Assembly: GCA_002433055.1 (NCBI GenBank)
Contig: DJHJ01000036.1
Location: forward strand, 782-5,825
Reading direction: 5' to 3'
Length of the DNA stretch: 5,044 bases
Source of the DNA: Acidobacteriia bacterium UBA6623
GTDB taxonomy: Bacteria > Acidobacteriota > Terriglobia > Bryobacterales > UBA6623
Shown: in pieces, positions 1 to 4,409 of the stretch
How the letters are laid out: the number at the start of each line of letters is the position of its first letter
How positions within the stretch are numbered: position 1 is the first letter of the stretch
Notes under the pieces: generated by a model
Database searches by the model: none
Seen by the model: only the letters and a program-made list of their open reading frames with translations
Told to the model about the DNA's origin: nothing
Made by a program: the position numbers and the translations under genes

Positions 1-395
1 GGTGGCGGTGGTGGTGGCGGCGGCGGGACGCGCACAGTTACCCTCGCGCTAGCATTGGCTTCCCCTCCAGCACCTTTGACCGTAATTTGATAGGTCGTCG
101 ACTGTGTTGGAAACACTTCCCGTGAACCTGAAACCGGCACTGCACCAATACCCTTATTCAAGGAAGCACTGGTGGCATTCTGCGAGGACCATTTCAAGGT
201 AGCCGACTTGCCGCGTTCAATCGAACTCGGTTCGGCTGACAATGAAACGCTCGGGTTCGGTGGTGGTGGTGGTGGTGGCTCCTCCGGTGGCGGCGGTGGA
301 GGCGGCGGTGGCGGTTTTTTACAGCCAACTACCACTAGCAACTGGACACACAAAAAGCCCAGCAATATGTACGTAAGGTTTCGCTTGCTAAACAT
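1..395 (-). CDS. pal: Pal-type outer-membrane lipoprotein with proline-rich linkers and an Ig-like domain (3' end cut by the window edge)
   Basis: Only the first 131 residues are present; the gene runs off the left edge. Residues 1-24 form a lipoprotein signal peptide: basic start (K4, R5), hydrophobic core, then the lipobox V-V-G-C with C25 as the lipidated residue. Next come KK, ten prolines (28-37), EE, and seven prolines (40-46). Residues 49-121 look like a small bacterial Ig-type beta-sandwich, with an ERGKSATLKW strand (W69), a GIGAVPVSGS turn, a TTYQITV strand (Y102) and a closing ASARVTV strand. A second run of at least eight prolines starts at 124 and reaches the edge. No OmpA-like peptidoglycan-binding domain is visible here; I infer that it follows, because the gene lies directly after tolB, where pal usually sits. 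If so, the protein anchors the outer membrane to peptidoglycan and binds TolB and TolA. The ATG at 395 is chosen because a strong GAGGAGG lies 11 bases upstream and the signal peptide begins there. If no OmpA domain follows, it would be another proline-rich Ig lipoprotein. Confidence 0.82.
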   Translation of the reverse strand, partial: MFSKRNLTYILLGFLCVQLLVVVGCKKPPPPPPPPPPEEPPPPPPPNPSVSLSAEPSSIERGKSATLKWSSQNATSASLNKGIGAVPVSGSREVFPTQSTTYQITVKGAGGEANASARVTVRVPPPPPPPP

Positions 396-406
396 CTCTC
401 TTTTAG

Positions 407-413
407 CCTCCTC
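407..413 (-). promoter_or_regulatory. Ribosome-binding site of pal (GAGGAGG)
   Basis: GAGGAGG on the minus strand, 11 bases before the ATG at 395, fixes the pal start. It is part of a 10-base CCTGAGGAGG block (407-416) that is repeated before tolB at the same distance. The 117-base tolB-pal gap (396-512) otherwise holds only weak structure: 6-base arms AGGACA/TGTCCT (454-459 and 502-507) and an AT-only mini-hairpin GTAAA/TTTAC (464-468 and 474-478). Neither looks like a terminator, so readthrough from tolB into pal is plausible. Confidence 0.75.
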
Positions 414-512
414 AGGTTACCTGGATCGAATCCATTAAGTATAAGAGTATTACAGGACAAACGGTAAAAAAACTTTACAGAAAACAACTTCGCCTTACTT
501 CTGTCCTAAATA

Positions 513-1910
513 TCACTCGCTCCAAACCGGCTGCATGTTTTTGCCTTTTCGTGTCAATTTTCTCAAATGGGTTCCATCCGCACGCATACTCCAAATTTGA
601 GAACCACCGGAACGATTGGACACAAATACGATATGTGTGCCGCTAGGCGAGAACCACGGATGCTCATTTCTTCCCGCTCCATAGGTCAACTGTACCAGCT
701 TTCCTGTAGCTACATTTATAACGAATATGTTGTAATTTCCGGGTTCGAATCCACGCGTCCAGGCAAAAGCTATATTTTCGCCTTGTGGGTCCCAGCTCGG
801 CTGAACTGCGTCCCCACCTCCAGGTGACAATTTGCGAGTATTCGCCCCATCTATATCCATGAGGTAAATCTGAGGCAACCCGGAACGGCCTGAGACAAAT
901 GCAATCTGAGTGCCGGTTTTAGGATTGACAACTGGATCAATATCAATCGATCGAGAATACGAGACTCTACGAAGATTCCTTCCATCTAGATCGGCCATGT
1001 AGATCTGTGAGCTGCCCGTTGCGGAAGATGCGTAAATAATCTTTTGTCCGTCAGGTGTAAAGACAGGAGTAGCGTTCATCGAGGCCTCTTGGTTATAGAA
1101 GGTCAAGCGGCGATTCGTCTCAAGTGAGTGAATGAAAATGCGCGGATTGCCCATGAAGTAACTCGTGAAAGCGAGCTTCGAACCATCAGGTGAGACCGCT
1201 GGTGTTAGAGTGAGATTCTTATAATTGGTTGTTGCTTTCTGGTTTCGACCATCGTAGTCCATAGACCATATCTCTTGATCACCCGTGCGGTTCGAAACAA
1301 AGTAAATTTTTGAGCCAGCCAATCCTTTACCAAGACCAAGATTTTGCAGTATATCTAATGAGAAAAGATGGGCAAGCTGTCGAGCACCTTCATCGCTACG
1401 AGGTGCAAAATAGCGCTTTCCAAAAACATGGGCTGTTTCTCGTGACTGAACTACATCGTAAAGAAAACCGGATAGAACAAGGCGATCATCACCTGCTTCC
1501 AGAGAACCGAAAGATAGATACCGCGTAACGACAGGTGGCTCAGCCCACCCCTGAAGCCAAAAACCGCGCGCACCAGGATCATCGGGCATATTCTCACTAC
1601 TCTGAAAATCTTCTGGTTGTCTGGGAGTAGTCCGTGGATAGAAGCTCTTGGACACCATCTCAAACCTGGCAGAAGCTTCTAGGTCATTCCACAGTGTGTC
1701 GTTAAATATATCAACCTCATCAGCAATCGAAATGGGGCCACTAAGATTGGGCACGGCAATACGCGGTGATTGCACAGATTCCTGAATTTCAATGCGCAAA
1801 TCTGCCTGTTGCCCAACAGCTTTTGGCGCCATTAAGATGAGGTGAATCAACGCGACGGCAAGGCTGATAGCTCCACCGAGAACATGCACACGTGATCGAT
1901 TCTGGTCCAT
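513..1910 (-). CDS. tolB: TolB, periplasmic beta-propeller component of the Tol-Pal system
   Basis: 465 residues from the chosen start, close to the usual TolB length of about 430 plus a longer leader. Residues 1-33 form a Sec signal peptide (R5/R7, hydrophobic 10-28, likely cleavage A-V-G|Q-Q after G33). Residues 36-192 match the TolB N-terminal domain, including RIAVPNLSGP and the ARFEMVSKSF strand. Residues 199-465 carry six WD40-like/PD40 blades with the recurring pattern P-[DS]-G-x-x-I-x-F-x-S-x-R-x-G-x-x-Q-I-[YW]-x-M-[DR]-x-D-G, for example near 201-221, 240-262, 285-310, 330-355, 374-403 and 421-446. TolB binds Pal, and through its N-terminus TolA, in the periplasm. An in-frame ATG lies nine codons upstream (1937) but has no Shine-Dalgarno sequence, and the GAGGAGG at 1922-1928 would fall inside that longer frame, so ATG 1910 is preferred. 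It is preceded by tolA and followed by pal, the usual Tol order. The frame is intact. Confidence 0.93.
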   Translation of the reverse strand: MDQNRSRVHVLGGAISLAVALIHLILMAPKAVGQQADLRIEIQESVQSPRIAVPNLSGPISIADEVDIFNDTLWNDLEASARFEMVSKSFYPRTTPRQPEDFQSSENMPDDPGARGFWLQGWAEPPVVTRYLSFGSLEAGDDRLVLSGFLYDVVQSRETAHVFGKRYFAPRSDEGARQLAHLFSLDILQNLGLGKGLAGSKIYFVSNRTGDQEIWSMDYDGRNQKATTNYKNLTLTPAVSPDGSKLAFTSYFMGNPRIFIHSLETNRRLTFYNQEASMNATPVFTPDGQKIIYASSATGSSQIYMADLDGRNLRRVSYSRSIDIDPVVNPKTGTQIAFVSGRSGLPQIYLMDIDGANTRKLSPGGGDAVQPSWDPQGENIAFAWTRGFEPGNYNIFVINVATGKLVQLTYGAGRNEHPWFSPSGTHIVFVSNRSGGSQIWSMRADGTHLRKLTRKGKNMQPVWSE

Positions 1911-1921
1911 TCGTTCAGTCA

Positions 1922-1928
1922 CCTCCTC
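1922..1928 (-). promoter_or_regulatory. Ribosome-binding site that decides the tolB start
   Basis: GAGGAGG on the minus strand ends 11 bases before the ATG at 1910. Its motif and spacing match those of pal exactly (CCTGAGGAGG at 1922-1931 and at 407-416). This argues against the longer start at 1937, which would translate through the motif and has no purine-rich site of its own. Confidence 0.72.
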
Positions 1929-1952
1929 AGGGTACATAGTCTTGCATTAATC

Positions 1953-1966
1953 ACTGAGTATTCAGT
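1953..1966 (-). repeat. Small perfect inverted repeat upstream of tolB
   Basis: ACTGA-ATAC-TCAGT on the minus strand: 5-base arms around a 4-base loop, 43-56 bases upstream of the tolB ATG, inside the 147-base tolA-tolB gap. It has no following T run, so it is not an intrinsic terminator. It could be an operator half-pair, an mRNA hairpin or chance. The rest of the gap shows no convincing -35/-10 pair. Confidence 0.35.
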
Positions 1967-2057
1967 ATCAAAATAGCTGTGTGATCCTTAATCGAATCAG
2001 CATTCCTAATAATTCCAACACAAATCGACAATCCGAAAAAACGCCTGATATTGATTA

Positions 2058-2834
2058 TCATTGCATGCGAAACCAAATTTCGACGGTAATTTTGCTCCGT
2101 CTCATTGCCGCAGGTAGAGGCTGTAATGGGTTGACATTGAGGACCGCCCGGAAGCAAGAATAGTCAAATGATCGATTAGCACTTGATTGCGCAATTTGAA
2201 CCTGGTCAACGCGACCACTGCGAGCAATCCGAAATGACACCACCGTCGGCTTTCTAGTATTTCCTCCTGTTTGACCCAATGTGCGTCGCCACTCCTCAGC
2301 AACACGGCGTTGCAATGCCTCTCCATACCATCCAAATTGAGCACCAAATGGACTCCCACGACCGAAACCCACACCTGCACCGGTTCCTGGCACTCCGGTA
2401 AACAGAGGACTACTGGCACGAGCGCCACTAGTTGAAGCAATCTGGTTGGGCTTCGGCTCAGGTCGTTTACGCGCTGCCCGGCGACTAGGGTAATTTTTCT
2501 TGCGTTGCTTCTCAACTTCAACGACTTCAACATCTTCGGAAGGAGGTGGCTTTGGTGGCTCCGGTTTTGCTTTGCGAGGGTCGTCAGGAACGTCGTGCTG
2601 CACGGGGTTTGCAACAGGGTTGGCACGTGCCCTGGAGCCAGCGATAGGAACTCCCGTTAGCGGCGTTACCGGCACTGCTCCGGCTATGACACCATCGGGA
2701 TCACCCAATGAAATCGGAGTGTGCCAAGCCGCCCATAAAAAACTGCCTGAAAACAGTACTACATGACAAACAATTGACACTAACACTGGATGTCCTAATC
2801 GCTCAGAATGCACCACTGAAACCCGATGATCCAT
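2058..2834 (-). CDS. tolA: TolA/TonB-family periplasm-spanning protein
   Basis: 258 residues. A short cytoplasmic N-terminus (1-14) leads into one membrane anchor at about 15-37 (HPVLVSIVCHVVLFSGSFLW). Then comes a low-complexity periplasmic stretch, rich in proline and charge: P and K at 84-98 (PKPEPPKPPP-like), a mixed acidic/basic segment 99-128 (DVEVVEVEKQRKK, RRAARKRPEPKP) and a glycine-rich piece 147-167. Residues 168-258 resemble the TonB/TolA C-terminal domain: WYGEALQRRVAEEWRR helix, VVSFRIARSGRV strand, then SANRSFDYSCFRAV and a final ITVEIWF strand. By position between tolR and tolB it is the Tol energy transducer, passing TolQR motion to TolB and Pal. It is much shorter than E. 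coli TolA (about 420 residues) and lacks its long helical arm, so a TonB-like name is equally defensible. The ATG follows the tolR stop by 4 bases (TGAAAAAATG) with no clear Shine-Dalgarno, which suggests translational coupling. Confidence 0.82.
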   Translation of the reverse strand: MDHRVSVVHSERLGHPVLVSIVCHVVLFSGSFLWAAWHTPISLGDPDGVIAGAVPVTPLTGVPIAGSRARANPVANPVQHDVPDDPRKAKPEPPKPPPSEDVEVVEVEKQRKKNYPSRRAARKRPEPKPNQIASTSGARASSPLFTGVPGTGAGVGFGRGSPFGAQFGWYGEALQRRVAEEWRRTLGQTGGNTRKPTVVSFRIARSGRVDQVQIAQSSANRSFDYSCFRAVLNVNPLQPLPAAMRRSKITVEIWFRMQ

Positions 2835-2838
2835 TTTT

Positions 2839-3246
2839 TCACGGCATCCGTTCGAGTGGTTTGGTGATCATATTGACAGCCACTCCACCTGCACCACACT
2901 CTGCCACCACCTGGGCAATTACCTCCCAAGGCGTGCTGCGATGTGCGCGGACGTAAACCGACGCATCATCTCCCACTTTTTTCCGGATTTGGGGAACAAT
3001 ATCATAGATGCTGATGGGGTCAGTGTTGAAATACACCTCACCACTCCCAGTGATATTGACAAAGTCGTAGTCTTGACTACTACTCGAAACCTCTCGAGTG
3101 CGTGGCACCTCAATGTCAAGTCCAAATTCAACCACGCCAGCCGTGATCATAAATATGATCAACAACACCAGCACTACGTCAACAAAAGGTGTGACATTGA
3201 TATCGGCCATCGATTCGTCATTGGTGTTTTGGGTCCTGAATGCCAT
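2839..3246 (-). CDS. tolR: TolR/ExbD-family inner-membrane proton-channel subunit
   Basis: 135 residues from the chosen ATG, normal for TolR/ExbD (about 140). A short cytoplasmic tail (1-16) is followed by the family signature ADINVTPFVDVVLVLLIIFM and one membrane helix at about 21-39. D23 in that helix is the expected proton-carrying aspartate, at the same residue number as in E. coli TolR. The rest (about 40-135) is the periplasmic domain, with the conserved LDIEVPR segment after the helix, VYVRAHRSTPW and a C-terminal GVAVNMITKP strand. It pairs with TolQ as the stator of the motor that energises TolA. ATG 3246 is chosen over ATG 3258 because GGAGAG lies 4 bases before it; a third ATG (residue 13) has no such site. 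It overlaps the end of tolQ by 29 bases and is followed 4 bases later by the tolA-like gene. Confidence 0.92.
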   Translation of the reverse strand: MAFRTQNTNDESMADINVTPFVDVVLVLLIIFMITAGVVEFGLDIEVPRTREVSSSSQDYDFVNITGSGEVYFNTDPISIYDIVPQIRKKVGDDASVYVRAHRSTPWEVIAQVVAECGAGGVAVNMITKPLERMP

Positions 3247-3994
3247 GATTCTCTCCATAGTTGCGCTCGGCTAGGTCGAAAAATTCAATAGAAAAGTTTT
3301 CCATTTCGGCTACCATCTCCCGAATACGGTTTGAGAAGTAGTTGTAGAAAATGAGTGCCGGAATGGCAGCAAACAAGCCGAACATAGTAGCTATCAGAGC
3401 TTCTGCAATACCAGGCGCAACTGCTCGCAACGTTGCCCCTCCCGTCTGTCCAAGTCCTTGGAATGCCTGGAGGATGCCCCAAACAGTTCCAAGCAAGCCT
3501 ATGAAAGGCGTTGCAGACGCTGTGGTTGCAAGCCACCCTACGTTTTGACGTAGCCGTGATGTCTCTTCCGAAGCACTGAGCTGTAGACTCCGTTCAAGAG
3601 CCCCTGCATTCGTGAGTTTGCCGTACTTGTTTACTTGACGTGCAACCTCCTTGTAACCGGCTTCAAAGACTGCCACCAATGATGCAGGGCGCAAGAATTC
3701 TCCTGCCGTATTGAGCTCGGCCAACTGCTTGGCGCCTCGAAAAGCATTCAAAAAGGAGGTGTTGTTGCGTGTGTTGTGGCCTAGTAGCTTATATTTTGAC
3801 CAAGCTACCGCCCAAGAAAACACAGAGAACAAAATTAGTGCTACGAAAACAAGTTGCGCGACTAAACCGGCATCCCCGAGCAAGCCGAGCAATGAATCTT
3901 GACCCAAAACATCTGGTGCCAGTTCCATAGACTCGACAGTTTCCTTGGTATCGGCAACTTGGATTAGAAATGCTGGAAAAAGATATGCGATCAA
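3218..3994 (-). CDS. tolQ: TolQ/ExbB/MotA-family inner-membrane proton-channel subunit
   Basis: 258 residues. Three membrane helices are visible: about 44-66 (LVAQLVFVALILFSVFSWAV), about 157-178 and about 196-219. The second holds the hallmark TPFIGLLGTVWGILQAF and the third APGIAEALIATMFGLFAAIP. T170 and T203 correspond to the two channel threonines T145 and T178 of E. coli TolQ (constant offset of 25). The loop between helices 1 and 2 (about 67-155) is cytoplasmic, as in the family. TolQ forms the pentameric proton-driven motor around TolR. The start is a TTG at 3994 with AGGGAGG 4 bases upstream; it gives an extra hydrophobic N-terminus (IAYLFPAFLI). An ATG at residue 23 (position 3928) has only a weak, distant purine site and is the alternative. 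It is first in the operon and overlaps tolR by 29 bases. Confidence 0.93.
   Translation of the reverse strand: MIAYLFPAFLIQVADTKETVESMELAPDVLGQDSLLGLLGDAGLVAQLVFVALILFSVFSWAVAWSKYKLLGHNTRNNTSFLNAFRGAKQLAELNTAGEFLRPASLVAVFEAGYKEVARQVNKYGKLTNAGALERSLQLSASEETSRLRQNVGWLATTASATPFIGLLGTVWGILQAFQGLGQTGGATLRAVAPGIAEALIATMFGLFAAIPALIFYNYFSNRIREMVAEMENFSIEFFDLAERNYGENHGIQDPKHQ
3251..3256 (-). promoter_or_regulatory. Ribosome-binding site of tolR inside tolQ (GGAGAG)
   Basis: GGAGAG on the minus strand, 4 bases before ATG 3246 and within the tolQ coding sequence. Its first base abuts the in-frame upstream ATG at 3258-3256 (ATGGAGAG), so starting at 3258 would place the motif inside the coding region. 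It supports the 135-residue form of TolR. Confidence 0.6.
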
Positions 3995-3998
3995 GAGA

Positions 3999-4005
3999 CC
4001 TCCCT
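3999..4005 (-). promoter_or_regulatory. Ribosome-binding site supporting a TTG start for tolQ (AGGGAGG)
   Basis: AGGGAGG on the minus strand, 4 bases before the TTG at 3994-3992. It is the only strong Shine-Dalgarno sequence near the tolQ 5' end, which is why the non-ATG start is preferred to ATG 3928. Confidence 0.6.
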
Positions 4006-4134
4006 AATAACAGTCTTTCACGATTAGTCGGCTAGCTAAGCCACCTTCCAGCTAACTCGCAATAGGTAACGGCAGCTAAACAAAAACCCTGTGCAACCGT
4101 GTGTCACAAATATTGGCAAAGATTCGCGGGAAAG

Positions 4135-4144
4135 TTCTCGAGAA
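4135..4144. repeat. Perfect 10-base palindrome TTCTCGAGAA
   Basis: Self-complementary over 10 bases; the flanking pair (G4134, A4145) does not extend it. It lies about 140 bases upstream of tolQ and 265 upstream of recN. It could be a dimeric regulator site, but one such palindrome in about 400 bases is not statistically remarkable. Confidence 0.3.
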
Positions 4145-4202
4145 ATGACGGCTCCATTCGCCATAAGCCTGACACTAAAAACCGGCAGTCAGTTTTGGTG
4201 TA

Positions 4203-4252
4203 AGTTGACTCGGAACAGACACAACCTGTCATACCATTACACCTGGTCAACT
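4203..4252. repeat. 7-base inverted repeat AGTTGAC ... GTCAACT
   Basis: Arms at 4203-4209 and 4246-4252 are separated by 36 bases. Each arm contains a -35-like word pointing inward (TTGACT on plus, TTGACC on minus). Within the spacer is ACAG-N7-CTGT (4215-4229). Neither -35-like word has a good -10 at 16-18 bases, so these are more likely operator-like or chance than promoters. Confidence 0.3.
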
Positions 4253-4301
4253 ATATACCCATTGCCGTTGCAGGTTAGCAGCTAAGAAGAAATCTACCAC
4301 A

Positions 4302-4307
4302 TATAAT
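4302..4307 (+). promoter_or_regulatory. Candidate -10 box (TATAAT) upstream of recN
   Basis: This is an exact TATAAT 102 bases before the recN ATG, followed by a G-rich stretch. There is no recognisable -35 at 16-18 bases and no TGn extension, so it may be chance or may depend on an activator or a non-standard -35. Confidence 0.3.
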
Positions 4308-4373
4308 GGGGTCGTTGGAACTAGAATGAGTAACTGTATCTGTCAACGCCAGCCGACCCATCACACAAAACAG

Positions 4374-4404
4374 TTGCTCCGTTGGGCACTCGAAGGTATG
4401 TAAT
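4374..4404 (+). promoter_or_regulatory. Candidate recN promoter abutting the start codon (TTGCTC - 19 - TGTAAT)
   Basis: TGTAAT (4399-4404) matches TATAAT at five of six bases. The -35-like TTGCTC (4374-4379) is weak and the spacing of 19 is long. Transcription would begin about 6 bases after the -10, at the A of the recN ATG (4410), giving a leaderless mRNA. This would fit the absence of a properly spaced Shine-Dalgarno sequence. Confidence 0.25.
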
Positions 4405-4409
4405 TTTTT

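Larger units (their letters stand above)
3995..4409. other. Divergent intergenic region between tolQ and recN
   Basis: 415 bases with no credible gene; a 64-codon GTG-started frame at 4091-4285 has no ribosome-binding site and no recognisable protein features. The region must hold the promoters of both the Tol operon and recN. Visible elements are: three AGCTAA words (4034-4039, 4050-4055, 4074-4079; TTAGCT in the tolQ leader); a perfect 10-base palindrome TTCTCGAGAA (4135-4144); an inverted repeat CTGAC/GTCAG (4169-4173, 4188-4192); a 7-base inverted repeat AGTTGAC/GTCAACT (4203-4209, 4246-4252); a TATAAT (4302-4307); and a minus-strand TTGACA (4341-4346) whose best 17-base-spaced partner, TAGTTC, is poor. 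No promoter assignment for tolQ is secure. I see no E. coli-type (CTGT-N8-ACAG) or Bacillus-type (GAAC-N4-GTTC) LexA box. Confidence 0.7.

Noticed and set aside
1..27. GGTGGC-type simple repeat at the left edge, and a similar one at 258-315
   Set aside because: Both are in-frame proline codons of the pal linkers, with mixed third bases, so they are coding low complexity and not an independent tandem repeat or array.
412..435. Seven-codon upstream frame (ATG GAT ... TGA) as a pal leader peptide
   Set aside because: It has no ribosome-binding site, no run of regulatory codons and no attenuator-like hairpins; kept only as a remark on the shared leader layout.
172..438. Plus-strand frame encoding a glycine-rich 88-residue protein
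   Set aside because: It is the antisense of the pal proline tracts (CCN codons read as GGN), has no ribosome-binding site, and the minus-strand lipoprotein reading is far better supported.
454..507. Possible terminator between tolB and pal (AGGACA/TGTCCT, with GTAAA/TTTAC and a T run inside)
   Set aside because: The arms are 6 bases with a 42-base loop, the inner hairpin has a single G-C pair at each base and no GC-rich stem, and the T run lies in the loop and inner arm instead of after a stem.
1911..1937. Longer tolB starting at ATG 1937
   Set aside because: There is no Shine-Dalgarno sequence before it, and the strong GAGGAGG would lie inside the coding region, at exactly the spacing seen for pal from the shorter start.
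4091..4285. 64-codon plus-strand frame in the intergenic region
   Set aside because: GTG start, no ribosome-binding site, no recognisable protein pattern, and it overlaps the region expected to hold divergent promoters.
4341..4346. Minus-strand TTGACA as a tolQ promoter
   Set aside because: The -35 word is perfect but the 17-base-spaced partner TAGTTC matches the -10 consensus at only two positions, and it would leave a leader of over 300 bases.
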